DNA from: Dasypus novemcinctus
Taxonomy: Eukaryota > Chordata > Mammalia > Cingulata > Dasypodidae
Length of the DNA stretch: 64,000 bases
Direction: 5' to 3'
Assembly (NCBI RefSeq): GCF_030445035.2
Contig: NC_080682.1
Coordinates: 34,888,770-34,952,769, forward strand
Below the pieces are notes generated by a model. The model ran no database searches. It saw only the letters and a program-made list of their open reading frames with translations, and was not told the DNA's origin. The translations under genes and the position numbers were made by a program. Shown here piece by piece: positions 35,941 through 48,894 of the stretch (position 1 is the first letter of the stretch; each line of letters starts with the position of its first letter).

Positions 35941-36484
35941 CTTTTCTTTTTTTTTTTTTTGGAAAGGAAAAAGGAAAACTTTTTATTCTCATATGATATT
36001 ATCAGGTACATAGAAAACCATAAACAATCTACAAAAAAGCTATTAAAACTAATTAGAGAACTTAGCAAAATCATAGGACAAAAGGTCATTATACAAAAGT
36101 CAACTGTAATTTTATTTAGTAGCAACAAACAATTTAGAAATAAAACGTTTTAAGTAATAATTGTCATAGCATCAGAAAACACAAAAAACTTAGGGATAAA
36201 TTTAATAAATGTATTCAAGACTTAGACTCATAAAACTCTAAAGTATTGCTGAGAGTAATTAGATAATACCCATAAATAGAGCAATATCCCATGTTCATAT
36301 ACTGGAATACTCAACATTTCTAAGATGTCATAGATCTAAAGATTTAATGTAATACTAGTTAGAATACCAAGAGGTTTTTTTTTGGTAGAAATTAGCAAGA
36401 TGATTTTAAAATTTACATGCAAATACAATAGGTCTAGAATATATAACAAAGGTTAAACTACTTTGTTCCAAGACTTACTATAAA

Positions 36485-36660
36485 ATAGGAATCAGCAAAC
36501 ATTTTCTGTAAAAAGCCAGATAGAAAATATTTTAGACTTTGTGGGCCATGTGTAATACTTTAAAAATTTTTAGCTCATGGATCATACAAAAATAGACCAT
36601 GAGCCAGAAATCCTTCTTAATTGCCTTAATTTTCAATTTCCCTTTTATAGAATACCTAGT
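36485..36660 (+). mobile_element. Possible MER-type DNA transposon relic
   Basis: AATCAGCAAACATTTTCTGT, AAAAGCCAGATAGAAAATAT and TTTGTGGGCCATGTGTAATA in that order. This matches a common mammalian DNA-transposon relic; I believe hAT-like but am not sure of the name. Confidence 0.5.
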
Positions 36661-38100
36661 ATTGATCATTATTTGCTTATTTTTAAATTATTAGTATTAT
36701 CATTCCATTTCTTATTCCATCTATATTTTATGTCAGTGTAGAAAGGATGATAGGTGAATGAAATGAAAGATAAAAGAAATATTGAATAATCATCTTTTGT
36801 ATATTATTTAATTTTTAAGGATATGTCTGAGATTATATGTTCTTCTACCCTTAAGGAAGCAAGTTTGAGTTATGCTTCTGGTTGTGGTTGCAAGCTATTA
36901 AAGATGGGAGAGTTCACAATATGAAATTACTTTCCTAAATGGGAGAACAAATTACTACCTACAGGTTTGACCCTAGAATTTAACTGCTTGGCAAGACACA
37001 CCTTCTAGGTACCTGCAATGAGGATAAATTAAAAGGTTATGTTGGAGATGGTGAGTGAAAGATAGGAGACAGAAACAGATATGGGAGAATGGCATGAATA
37101 AATTGTACCGTGCTTTGCATTTTTACTGAAGTATTGATGGCAACCAGCAGATCTAAAGCACAGAGAAACATCTTCTATGAAAGCATGCCCCAATACCTAC
37201 CTTTATTGTTAATAAAAAGATGCAAAGAATCTTGAGGTACATTTTCTTTAACATACTTAGAGGCTCCGAGCTTCAACCTCCTTACTAATTACATGAGAAT
37301 AAGAAAATTTAGTTTTCAAAATTGTTTGTAAAGATGGAAAGAGAAAATGTGTGAAAGGAAAATTTCTCTGTCTCAGACAAGTGCAGAAGTAATGTTTATA
37401 TGTTTTAATCTTCCTTAAATATGTGGAATTGAGGAAAAGGGAAGGAAAAAACTTCACTGAAGCTTACACTGCTAATTAGTAACACAACTGAGCCTAGAAT
37501 CCAAATATCTTAATTATAACTCTAAAACACTTACTTTTAATAACATAGGATGTTAATGCTGTAAGCTTCCTTGGGCTGGGAAATAAGAACAGCCAATGAA
37601 CGAGCCCCCCATGCATCAAATTTTACACCAAAGACCCTAAACTAATGCCCAGTTCTGATGGGAAAATTTTGCGGAGAGAAATTGCAAAGGTGATCAATTA
37701 ATAGGCCATGGACAATAAACTGAGTCAATGATTCTTTGCAATTCCTTCAAGCTTTGAGGTGAACTAATCATGAGTTCTCATTAAATAATCATTTTAGACA
37801 GAATGACTGGACCATCTAACTGGACTCCAGGTTTTGAGAAAGCAATGCTGGTATTTTATTGAAACAGTTAACTGGGAATTCAAGCACAGTAAATGTAGAA
37901 ACAGGAATAGATGAAAAATGAGGTTTGTGCTATTTGGGGTTTTAGTCACTTCTATTTTATGTGTAATCATTGGATAAATTAATGCCCTACTTTAAACACT
38001 GTTCAATAAAGCTGTTGTCATTGACATAAGATTTCCAAAGAATAATTAAGAAATTCTGACTCATTCACTTAGAAATGTGGTTAGTGGACATATTATATAA
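36660..38100. other. No recognisable feature
   Basis: AT-rich DNA before the split OR pseudogene. No reading frame of note. It may be 3' flank of the dead OR at 38105. Confidence 0.4.
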
Positions 38101-38104
38101 AGAC

Positions 38105-40007
38105 ACATGGGCCAAAAAGTTGTCAACCACAATGAAGTGGGAGGTGAGGGAGAGAGATGTTTTTCCTTTCTTATATACTGTTGTTTCTCAGAGATTATAA
38201 AATAACTACATAGAAAATCAACAGGATTACAATACACATCATATGTATGACTCCCCTATTGGACACAATAAACAAGTTTACCACATTAGTGGTAAGTTTC
38301 AACAAGGGCTGTAAATTACAAAAATAATGATTAAATTCACTGTTGCCGCAGAAGGGCAATCTCAAAGCCAAGATAAGCTGTGTTGGAGGACATCACTACA
38401 GTAGCTAACAAAATATTAAACTTCCAACCTGGGGAAATCCTGTTACTTTCTCAAATAAAATGGCAAATATCCTTGGAATATATAAGCCATCCTTAATAAA
38501 AGAAAACAGACCCAATATGTCAAGCTGTCAATATTAATTCTTGTACTTATTAACATTATCCTGTAAAAATGAAACAGTGTAATTATAATTAATGCCTAAG
38601 AGTTACTTTCTAAATATCTCCTTGTTATTCAAATATGACTTCTTTCTAAGTCAAACTCAGCAAATAAACTCTACCATCCTCCAGACATGGGACATGACTC
38701 CCAAGGATGAGGGATTATTACAAAGTGTTAACCAGGGATGTGTTTGAAAAAAAACCTTGAACAAAAAGGGGAAACATTAAAAAAAAAAAAAAGTTGTTAT
38801 GGCTAAGAGATTTCAAAGTGAGTTAGGAGTTCATTCCAGAGCTTACACTTATTCAAATCTCAGGAATATTTCATTAACTACTACAATAAACAAACCCTCA
38901 AATGAAAGTTGCTGCTGCCGGCTCTATGGGTATCTGGACACCACAGGCAAGGCATACAGCCTCATGAAATCAATATCCTCTTGTTGTGTCTTAATTTGGA
39001 ATATAAAATAATCTATTTTCCCCAATATAGCATGTCTATACTCATTTATAATTCCCTGATTCATGATTTTTCTACTTTATAAAATTTGAACCGACAATTT
39101 TCAATGTACCTGTTAAAAATATCTATCTGAGATTTAATTTTCAGATTCTTCATATGCTGGTTGAACCTGAATCCCAGCAGACTAGTGGCCAACTCCTTCT
39201 CTCTAGTTCTTCAGACATGCCCTTGAAAACTAATAAAATGATTATGATGGACAAGTCCCATCCCCAAAAAACAAGGAGTATATAAAAGGAAAACCAAAAA
39301 TTTCCTTCCATCTGACCCAGAATAAATTCCCTTTCAGCCTGAGGTATTCAGAGTGGACATCATCCCTAATCCCTAAAGACTGAGGAATGAGCTAACCTAA
39401 GGGGAGAGAGTACCCACGGATCAAGTAGATTCACTGTAATTATTGTAAATATCTTGTAATAATGTAAGAACTTGTAACATTCAAAAGAACATGCTTGTCA
39501 TAGGTTCAGAAGGGAGGGAAGGGATGAATAAGTAGAACACAGGGCATATTTAGAGAGGTGAAATTCTTCTGTATGGTACTGGAATGACGGCAACATGACT
39601 TTATACATTTAATAAAGCCTGTAAAACAGTACAGCACAAAGTATAAGCCATAATTTAAGGTATAAACTTTGATTAATAGCAATGCTTCAGTATTGGTTCA
39701 TCAACTGTAACAGGAAGACCACATTAATGTAAGATGTTAATAACAGAAGGAACTATGTGTGCATGTGTATTGTGTGGGAAGGGGTATATGGGAACTTCCT
39801 AAACTTTCAGTGTATTTTAATGTAAATCTAAAAATTCTCTAAAACTAAAGTTTAATATTATTTTTTAAAAATATAGATTGGATACAAGATCCCTTCTAAG
39901 ACAGAAACACTCAAGTAACCAGACATGGCCAGCTCACAATCTTCATGTTCTCATTGGCTTACAGATGGTCACATGATGCTCAAAGGCCATAAGGATGAGC
40001 ATAATCT
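38105..40007 (-). pseudogene. Olfactory receptor pseudogene split by an L1 insertion
   Basis: Two OR-like pieces lie in the order expected for one minus-strand gene. The 3' piece (38105-38400) aligns with the intact OR from loop 2 (LPFCG, FC.LQPLLKL) through TM5 to the KKAL.T.TSHIIVV region; for example, the plus strand near 38130 matches the intact gene around 26560-26620. The upstream piece (39925-40007) covers the end of TM3 to the start of loop 2: it reads as LILMAFEHHVTICKP, with DRY changed to EHH. Between them lies an L1 3' UTR on the plus strand (38405-39890). No start or C-terminus can be found. Dead by insertion, truncation and substitution. Confidence 0.75.
38405..39890 (+). mobile_element. 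Old L1 3' UTR inserted in an OR pseudogene
   Basis: Contains GGGACATGACTCCCAAGGAT, GGCTAAGAGATTTCAAAGTG, AGTATATAAAAGGAAAACC and the end block ACCACATTAATGTAAGATGT, GGGGTATATGGGAACTTCC, AAATCTAAAAATTCTCTAAA. This is an older L1 type than the 1500-2490 module. It separates the two halves of the OR pseudogene at 38105-40007. Confidence 0.7.
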
Positions 40008-40139
40008 CATCACTCCTTTTTTTTTTTTAACATTTTTATCATTTATTGATTCCTAGCTTCTCCATATTTTTATGCTATTTGAAGATATTCTTTACAATGC
40101 ATTTTAAAAACTATATATACTAATGTCATCACTCTTGAT

Positions 40140-41760
40140 ATTTTTGAGGTTTTTTTTTTACATAATTTTTTCTAGTATTTTAAAAGAAGCATTAGATTAC
40201 ACAAATGTTACATTGAAAATATAGGGGATTCCCACATACCTCACCTTTCATTAGTGTGGCTCATTTTTTTAAAATTGATGAACACGTATTGAAGTATTGT
40301 TACTAACCATGTTCTATAGTTTGCGTTATGGGTTACACTTTGCACTGCACAATTTCATAGTTTTGACAAAATGTATAATGGCCTGTATCTGACATTGCAA
40401 TGCCATTCAGAAAAATTCCAATGTCCCAAAAATGTCCCATGTTAACCCTATTCTTCCCTCTCCCTCCCCTCAGAACCTCTGGCGCCCACTGCCTTTCTAT
40501 CAATGTTACAAGTTCTTCCAATACTGGAATAATAATAAGTTTATTTTAGTTCATAGTTGCATTCCCATCTATGTGTGTTCATTCCTCAATCTTAAGGATA
40601 TTGGATGGCGATACCTATTCTGCTTCCAATTGAGAGGGGCCTTAGATCTCATGGGGCAGATGAGTGAAACTGTCTTGCTTGCAGTTGTACATACTAGCTG
40701 TTATATCATTTTGTTAGTTGTTCTGGGTGAGTCCAATAAGTTGGAGAGTCGGTGTTGCTCCTGTAAGTCTGCTGAGGTTCAGGGCTCAACTGGTGTTATC
40801 AACAGCCAGAAGATTGAACTCTCTGGGTCACATATTTAATGGGTGCAGTGCTAATTATAGGTTCAAACAGAAGAGGCATAAGGACCATGTAAAGAAAAAC
40901 TTTAAATGAGTCCAATTCTAATACATTGGGGGTAAGTTTATCATATATTCTAAAGTAAGGCCCACTGACAGGGTGCTGAAATCCTGGGATCGTCTTCCCT
41001 GTCTATAGTATTCAGATGTATCTAGAGACCTCAGGAGCATCCCTGCTTAAGGCACTGTAGACTACAGCAGTCAATGAGATCCTCCTAAAATGTGCATGAG
41101 TGTAACCTCTGGAATTACATTCTGACTCACTTTGAAATCTCTTCACCATAAAAAAGCATTTGCATTTAATATTTCCCCTTTTGGTCAAGATCTTTTTCCA
41201 AATGCATCACAAATTGGTTTTTAGTAATAATCCCCTGATGACAGGGAAGCTCATTCTCAGAAGTAATGTCCCTCACTGGAGGAAAGGTAATATATTTCTA
41301 TATTGAGTTTGGCTTAAAGAAAGGCCAAACTAACAAGGATGGTTACAAGAGTTAACTCTTAGGCAATATATAACACTAGAATAAGTTTCAATTTCACAAT
41401 AATAAAATTTATGAGTACAAATATCATTATGAAGGATCACTAGGCACTGCCCAGGTACTCTAAGGATTCTTGCCCATCCTTTAGAGAATGTAGCAGGACT
41501 TTCCAGGATAGGAATTCAATATTCTTTCAGTTATTTTTTGGTTCACCACAGAATGAAACGACACCCCATACCGCTTGAACACACTGACGTTCCATAGAGG
41601 CATGCCCCAGGTGCACTCTTTCTCACACATACCCCCACTGCTGTTACCCTACACCTGCCACAGTTGAGACTCTTCTGCATTCCCAAACCTCCCAAAGAAC
41701 AAAGCTACCAGGAAAATAAATAAAACTATTTAGAAGTTTAAAAATAAAATAATGGGTATA
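40140..41760 (-). mobile_element. LINE-1 3' UTR, antisense
   Basis: Reverse complement of the L1 tail: CACAAATGTTACATTGAAAA, GGGGATTCCCACATACCTC, GTCTGCTGAGGTTCAGGG, GATCTTTTTCCAAATGCATC and TAATCCCCTGATGACAGGGA. It lies between the two OR relics (40007 and 41806). Frames such as 40432-40839 are UTR. Confidence 0.65.
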
Positions 41761-41805
41761 TAAATATTTTAAAATATTTTTTCTTTGTGTCTTTCACTCA
41801 CATAA

Positions 41806-41885
41806 GATCTGTGATGGTCATGCATCTCAGGGACTTTCAGACGGCCACATAATGATTAAAGGCCATGAGGAGGAGCAAAATCATC
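41806..41885 (-). pseudogene. Short olfactory receptor relic (TM3/DRY region)
   Basis: About 80 bp on the minus strand reads as LLLMAFNHYVAV, a stop, then KSLRCMTIT, which is the TM3-DRY-loop 2 region of a family-4 OR with DRY changed to NHY. It covers the same OR segment as 39925-40007, so it must come from a different gene copy. It shares the KSL..MTI wording with the pseudogene at 12270-12880. Antisense L1 sequence abuts it on both sides. Too short to date or place further. Confidence 0.65.
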
Positions 41886-43470
41886 ACATCTTGTTTTGAC
41901 TATTTTCTCTTTATTCTTGAATTGTTATTGGTAGTTTATGCCTTTCTAGGAATCTGTCCATTTCATCTAGGTTATCTAATTTCTTTGTGTACAGGTTTCA
42001 TAGGATTCTCCTATTATCCTTTTTATTTCTGTGGTGTCAGTATTAGGGCTTTCCATTTCTTTTCTGATTTTATTTATTTGTATCCTCTCTTTTTAGTGTT
42101 TGGAGCTTTTGGTTCATTTTATGGATATTTTCAAAGACCTAACTTTTTTAAAAAAATCTCTGTAAGGTTTTATATTTTATTTCATTTTTCTTAATTCTAA
42201 TCTTTGTTTTTCTTCCCTTCTTGCTTGCTTTGAGCTTAGTTTACTCTTTTTTTTTTTGATAGGTCCTTTAGTTGTGTGATTTGTTCTCCAATTTGCTATC
42301 TTTTTTCTTTTTTTAATATCATCTGGTAGAGGTATAAATTTCCCTCTAAGAAATGCCTTTGTTGCATCATCTAAATTATGGGATGGTGTGTTTTTGTGTA
42401 CATTCACCTGAAGATATTTTCTAATTTGCTTTGTGGTTTCTTTTCAACCCATTGATTAAGCAGGTTAATTCCCATATACTTGACAATTTTCCACTTTTCC
42501 ATCTGTTATTGATTTCTAGCTTCATTCTGCTGTGTTCAGGGAAGATATGTTGTATGAGTTCAATGTTTTAAAATTTATTGTGAGTTTTTTTATGATCTGA
42601 GATTTGGTCTGTACTAGAGAATGACCATGTGCACTAGAGAAGAATTTGTATTCTGCTGCTTTTGAGTGAAGTAGTCTATATATATATATGTCTGTTATGT
42701 CTAAGTGTCATTCAAGTTTTTATGTCCCTGTTGATCTTAAGTCTAGGTGTTACATCCATTATTGAAAATGTTACATTTATATCTCCTACTATTGTTGTAG
42801 AAACTTTATTTGTCTACCATCAAATCTGTCAATATCTGTCTAATATATTTTGGGGTTCTATCATAGGTGCATATATATTTATACTTCTTATGTTATCTTT
42901 TTTAATTGATACTTTATCAGTATATATAGTGACTTCCTTTGTTGATTGTAACAGGTTTTGATGTAAGGTATACTTTATCTGATATTTGTAAAGATGCCCC
43001 AGCTCTCTTTTGGTTATCATTGTATAGTATATTGTTGTTCATCCTTTCACTTTCACTTTCAACTAAGTTATGTCTTTGAATTAAAGGGGAATTTAACCGA
43101 ATTGAGTCATACTTTTTAAATCAATTTCCTTAATGTCTGACTTTTGACTGAAGAGTTTAATCCATTTACATTTAAAGTTTCCACTGAAAATGAAGGACTT
43201 TTATTTGCAATTTTACTATTTCACCTTTTAAAGACTTAGTCTCATACCATTTTGTCAATGATTCTTTGGTTAATGTTTAATTTCATATTTATTTGATTTT
43301 TGTAGGGTTATATTGAGTCCCAATTTCATTTCATTCTTTATATATTTTTCAGGTATCTTTTTGTGGTTATCACTGCACATAAATATAACATCCTAAATCT
43401 GTAACAATCATGTTTGTTTCCATGTCAACTTACATTCAATAACATATACAAATTCTGACCATATATTCCT
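41880..43470 (-). mobile_element. L1 ORF2 fragment, antisense (endonuclease to linker)
   Basis: The minus-strand frame at 43020-42829 reads as the L1 endonuclease segment containing NIYAP. A frame at 42407-42177 matches the linker between endonuclease and reverse transcriptase (KAFLRGKFIPL.D.IKKR). The plus strand carries the expected complements, such as GGAATCTGTCCATTTCATCT near 41950. The reverse transcriptase part and 3' UTR are missing from this end, where it meets OR relic sequence. Many stops; inactive. Confidence 0.8.
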
Positions 43471-43488
43471 TCACTGCCCTTCATTTTG

Positions 43489-44155
43489 TTGGTCTTTGTG
43501 ACAAATTTGTAGTTCTTTTATGAATCCAAAAATGAAAAAGATTATCTTTTTGAACTAATTCATTCCTATGGGTAAGAGACCCTTCTGATTGGAATATATC
43601 AGTAAGCCACGACTTGGGTTGAATCTCCACCCTCTTGCTGGGTCTTATATATTCAGAGACATACACAGGAAAAGGGAGTTCTGCTGTTTTGATCCTGCTA
43701 TGTGAGAGAGGATGCAAGGATTCCTAGCAGTTAAAGCTTAAGCATGAAGCCCCCAAGAAGTTGGACCCACAGAGCAGCTGAAGGCTGAAATGATGTGCCA
43801 AATACATGAAAGTACACAGCTGAAATTGGCAAGAAAGCAGAGCAGTCAAGACTGAGAGAAAAGATTCAGAAAGAGACAAGCCCTGTACCTGATGGCCCAC
43901 AACTGAGCTCTGGGAGATGGTAGATTCTGGAGGATAAGTCAGGGACTTCATCAGAGACTGGTGCTCATCCTGCTTCACCATGTGGCAGGACAGCAGGATT
44001 ACCAGGAGCTGACATGAGTGAGAAAGCATCCCTGCTGGTGTCTTGATTGGGACATTTCATGTCTCAGACTGTAAACCTTTTACCCTAAAAATATTCCCGT
44101 TATATAAAAGTCAACCCATTTCTGATAATTTGCATCAGCAAATTTGTGGCAAACT
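43489..44155 (+). mobile_element. ERVL-like LTR, plus strand
   Basis: Begins near TTTTATGAATCCAAAAATGA, includes ATTCATTCCTATGGGTAAGA and CTTGATTGGGACATTTCATG, and ends CAGCAAATTTGTGGCAAACT ATGACA. A decayed polyadenylation region (CTAAAAATATTCCCGTTATA) lies near 44085. Related to the 5' half at 44302 and more distantly to 13856-14440. The 5' terminus is truncated. Confidence 0.6.
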
Positions 44156-44301
44156 ATGACATACTTGTTAAAATTATATGTTTATACATTACATGTCCCA
44201 AACCAAAGATTTATCATTCTTTTCCATTCATTTACATTTTACTACCTGTATGGAAAATGGGACAGCATACCAAAAAATATAATAAAAAATACTGACATTT
44301 A

Positions 44302-44520
44302 GTGGCAGTTTGACATTATTTATGAATTCCAAAAGGAGATTATGTTTGTAAACTGGTCTATTCCTCTGGGTGTGATCCCCTCTGATTGTATTAGATTCAG
44401 CTGATATTTAAAGTGAATAGTGGTTTCTACACAGCAGTAGGGGATTAAAAATTCAACCTTAAAACATCTTCCTAAAGAAAACTAGGAGCCCCTAGTTCAA
44501 GAGACATTCACTCAATCTCT
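44302..44520 (+). mobile_element. ERVL-like LTR, 5' part only
   Basis: GTGGCAGTTTGACATTATTT, ATGAATTCCAAAAGGAGATT, AACTGGTCTATTCCTCTGGG, GTGTGATCCCCTCTGATTGT. This is the intact start of the LTR type whose 3' part is at 43489-44155. 44520-44980 after it holds nothing I can name; a weak L2-like end is possible at 44590-44690. Confidence 0.6.
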
Positions 44521-44984
44521 TCAAATTCTAAGAACTCAAAAAAAAAAACCTGGATTTGCCACTTTTTTTGTAATATTATAATCTACTATAATGTGATCTG
44601 TGAAGATAGAGATATTATTTTTATGTTTTATGACTACCTACGAAAGTATTTGGCACATATTGTGCAGTCAATAAGTAAAGTCAAATTATGATTCACTAGT
44701 TCTGGAAGGAGGTTAGAAGATGTACATCCCTGTTAACCAAGATTATTTATATCTGTCTGTTATATCAAAAATAATAAATTTTCTGTATGTTAAACAATTA
44801 TATCATTGTATGTTTCTTTTAAAGAAGCTTGATCTTATGCTATTATAATACAGAATCCATATCATAAATGTTACCACTCTCATCTTTAATATTACTATTC
44901 ACTTTGTATGATATCTGGATTTCTAATTTTGTATGTCCCTACAAAAGTAAAAGTCCTTCCCCAATATTTTGACTTTATTTTCCA

Positions 44985-45610
44985 AAAGCATATAGGTCTG
45001 ATGTACAATGTCCATTCCAAGGAACAGAATGTCTGCAACTGCAAGTAAGCTAGCTCCATCCATCTTCCCCATGGGATCTAATCTCCCTCTCAATTAGGAG
45101 AAGAGTGGGCATCACCATTACCAAATCCTCAAGATTGGGGAATGAACAATTAAATAAAGTAGACATTATTATTCTACTATAGTCTTATTATTTTGCTAGC
45201 AATGGAAGAACTCTTATCGTTGATTTAAAGGCAATGGCCACCAAAGGTTCTGAAGAATAGGAAAGGAAAGAACAGGTATAATATATGGGCTTTTTAAGGA
45301 CTTGAGAGTTGTCCTGCATGACATTGCTGTGACGGATACAGTTCACTGAATATTTTGTCATAACTTACAAATGTTTGTGGGTCAAAGTGTAAAGTATAAT
45401 GCAAACTGTCCTTCATGGTTAGTAGCAATGCTTCAATACGGGTTCATCAACTCTATAATAACAAATGTACCACACTAATGAAGGATGTTGTTAATGTGGC
45501 AAACTGTGAGAAGGGGAAGAAGTGGGGCATATGGAAATCCCTTTTATTTTTATGTAATATTTACATAATCTAAAGCTGCTTTAAAAATAAATATAAATAA
45601 TTATTTTAAA
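44985..45610 (+). mobile_element. Diverged L1 3' UTR
   Basis: Motifs in order: GTCTGCAACTGCAAGTAAGC, ATGGGATCTAATCTCCCTCT, TTATTATTCTACTATAGTCT, GAGTTGTCCTGCATGACATT, AACAAATGTACCACACTAAT and GGGGCATATGGAAATCCC, ending in TTTAAAAATAAAT. A decayed relative of the tail module. Confidence 0.65.
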
Positions 45611-45884
45611 AAGGATATAGATCTGCATGGACCAAAAATAAGAGGAGATTGATACTCATCAAGGAAGTTATATAGGTACATAATATCAGAAATTACTTCC
45701 TACATTGTAGAGACTGATCTTCAGATTTGCAAAACACTTGGAGTCTATTTTTGCCTGGAAATGAACTTCTTTGCTTCTACAAGCTCATTCTGACCAAACA
45801 AAACAGGGTTTTGAATATAAAACACAATATGAGTTTAGTAATTTGCTGAGAAAAAATGCAATCAGCAAACACAACTAAATACTT

Positions 45885-46380
45885 ATGATATGAGTAACCC
45901 ATAGTTGTATAACAAATTACCACAAGTCAGCAGCTTAAAACAATTCTCATTATTATCTCAAATTTCTATGAGTCAGGAGGCTGGGAATGACTAAACTCAA
46001 TGAGCACTGGATGCTTTGGACATTTTTCACAAGACCACAATCATGGTGTACTCCAGAGCTTTGGACTCACAGCTGTTGGCAGAATTCATTCCTTTCATTT
46101 TGTAGGACTGCTGCCCACAATTCCTAACCGGCTGCTATCTGGAAATTGCCCTCTACTCCTTGCTAAAGGGGCAGCTCTAAAGAGCACCTCACAACCTGGA
46201 AATTTCCTTCACCAAAAATGGGATGAGCACCAGTGGACAAGAGAGAAATTACAGGTATGAAACATAATCATGGAAGTGACATTTCATCACATTTACCATA
46301 TTATACTATTTAGTGGCAAAATACATATCTTACCTGCATTCAAGGAGAGGGCGTGACACAGGCGTGAATAAAAGGAGAAG
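45885..46380 (+). mobile_element. MLT2-like ERVL LTR
   Basis: TTGTATAACAAATTACCACA, AGCAGCTTAAAACAATTCTC, TGGCAGAATTCATTCCTTTC, CATCACATTTACCATATTAT and GAGGGCGTGACACAGGCGTG follow the order of the widespread placental MLT2 LTR. Diverged, and older than the other LTRs here. The 86-codon frame at 46000-46260 lies inside it. Confidence 0.65.
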
Positions 46381-46619
46381 AATAGTTATGAGTATTATAG
46401 AGTCTATTGAATCTCAGCCTAATCATTAGTCAGTATATGTATGGACATTGAAAAATTGTCCTCATACAAACATAAATTGCATAAGAGGTTATATTTGCAG
46501 GAAAGTAACCTTTCAAGACAATCTAGTACATTTTATTTATAAGTAGGCCTTTGCCAATCATAATTGATTGGGCCAAAAAGCCTGTCCACTGCCAGAACAT
46601 CACCCTCAGAATTACATCT

Positions 46620-48537
46620 TATGTTTGTTTGTTTGTTTAATTTTTAAAAATATTTTAAACAAATTAATTTTACTGATATGTATTAATTAAGCATACAGTT
46701 CATCCACTGTGCACAATCAGGGGCATTTGGTAGAATCACATAATTGTGCATTCATCACTTCAATCATTATTAGAGCATTTTCATTATTTCAATAGTAATA
46801 AACAATAAAAGAGCAGAAAAGAAACAAACAATATTCTTAACCTCTCATCTCTTTATGCCTTCCCTGCTGACATAGCTACAAGTCTGGCTATTCTTGCAAA
46901 ATTATTTATTTGCTTATTAAGGAGTTTTGTTGAGATATATTCACATACCTTGTGATCTACCCAAAGGTATAACCAATGGCTTTTAGTATATTCATAATGT
47001 TGTGCATTCATCACCAGAAAAATTTTAGAAGAATTTCATTGCTCCAAAAAGAAAGACTCCACATCCCTTAGCATTCCTTCCTGAGCCCTACATAACCACT
47101 ATTCTAACTGCTTCTTTATAATTGATTTATATTTGCATTTTATATAAATGGAACCATACAATATGTAGTACTCTGTGTCTGGTCTCCTTCCCTTGGAGTA
47201 ATGTGTTTTTCTTGTCTGTTATTAACATTTTGTAATATTAGCCTACATTTATTCACCTTCATGGAAAAACTGTCTTATATATGCAATTCTACCCATTTTC
47301 ATATTTCACATAATATATTTATATTTCACATACTATATATTGCTCATAGTAGGACAATGATATAGTATTTGTTCTTTTGTGTCTGACATGCTCCACTCAA
47401 CATGTCTTCCAGGCTCTCCATGTTGTTACATTTCACAAATTCATTTCTTCTTACCACTGCATACCATCATGTGTATCTTCCACAATTTGTTTACCTATTC
47501 ATCAGTTGATCAACACCTGGGTTGTTTCCAACTTTTGGTTACTATGAATAGCACTGCTATGTACATCGATGTACAGATGTCTATTGGTGTCACTTCTCAA
47601 TTATTCTGGGTATATACCTAGCAATAGTACTGCCAGATCCCATGGCAAGTCTATATTCAGCTTCCTTAGGAATTGTCAAACAGTCCTCTACAGTGGCTGT
47701 AGCACACTTCATTCCAACCGACAGTGAGTAAGTGTTCCAATCTCTCCACATCCTCTCTAGCATTTACAGTTTTCCAACTTTTTAATAGCAGTCAGTCTAA
47801 TGTAAAATGATATCTCATTGTAGTTTTGATTTGCATTTCCCTAATTGCTAGTGATATTGGACTTTTTAAAAAGGTTTTTCTTCACCATTTGCATTTCCTC
47901 TTTGGGCAATTGTCTTTTCAAGTATTTTGCCCATTATTTTAATTGGGTAGTTTGACTTTTTATTGCTGGGTTCTATGATATCCTTATATGCCAAGAATAT
48001 TAAACCCTTTTCAGATGTGTGATTGCCAAATATCTTCTTCCATTATGTTGACTGCCTTATGCGATTTTGACAAAATTCTTATAGGTGCACTAGTGTTTAA
48101 ATATTAGGAGATCTCTTTAAAAATTTTTGTTGTTGTCTTTATTGTTTTTGCTGTTGCTCATCTTTTGGATTTAAGGTTTAAAAAACTAAAACAGATTCTT
48201 GAGGATGTTTTCCTAAATTTTCTTCTGGGAGTTTTATGGTTGTTGCTTTTATATTTAGATCCTTGATCCATTTTAAGTTAATTTTTTTGTGAAAAGTGTG
48301 AGATAGAGATCATGTTTCTTTGTTTTGGATATGGCTATGTAGTTCTCCCAACACTATTTGTTGAATAGACTCTTTGGGCCCAGCTTGGTGGACTTAATAG
48401 GCTTGTCAAAAATTGCTTAACTGTAGATGTGAGTGACAATGACTGGATTCTTGATCCTTCTCCTTTGGTGAATCTGTCTATTGTTATGACAGTACCATGC
48501 TGCTTTTACCTCTGTAGCTAAGTAACATGCTTTATTT
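46620..48537 (-). mobile_element. L1 3' half, antisense (ORF2 C-terminus and 3' UTR)
   Basis: The complement of the conserved L1 ORF2 end is plain: TCATCAGTTGATCAACACCT, GGTTGTTTCCAACTTTTGGT, ATTCTGGGTATATACCTAGC, TTGATTTGCATTTCCCTAAT and TCCATTTTAAGTTAATTTTT. It is colinear, in the opposite orientation, with 59030-60990. The 5' part is missing beyond 48537. Confidence 0.85.
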
Positions 48538-48549
48538 TTTTTTCCTTTT

Positions 48550-48890
48550 TTTAAAAATTTTTTTAAAGATACATGAATCACACAAATGTTCCATTAAAAA
48601 TATATATAAGGGATTCCCATACATCCCACTACCCACACTCCCACTCTCTCCACATCGACAACTTCTTTCACTACTGTGGTACATTCATTGCATTCGATGA
48701 GTACATTTTGGAGTAATGCTACTCAGTATGGATTGTAGTTTATGGTATAGTTTGTGCTCTCTCCCAGTCCACTCAGTGGGTTATGGCAGGATATATAATG
48801 TGCTGCATCTGTCCCTGCAATTTCCTTGACGACAACTCCAAGTCCCTAAAATGCCCCAATATCACACCTCATTTTCCCTCTCCCTGATTT
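48550..48890 (-). mobile_element. L1 3' end, antisense, short
   Basis: AAAGATACATGAATCACACA, GGGATTCCCATACATCCCAC, CATTGCATTCGATGAGTACA and GTCCCTGCAATTTCCTTGAC. The same tail module as 11515-11705, directly followed by a second antisense copy from 48895. Confidence 0.7.
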
Positions 48891-48894
48891 CAGC

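Noticed and set aside
40432-40839. 135-codon frame
   Set aside because: It lies inside antisense L1 3' UTR; the same module elsewhere lacks this frame.
44590-44690. L2-like 3' end
   Set aside because: Only a loose match to the motif order; too weak to list as a feature.
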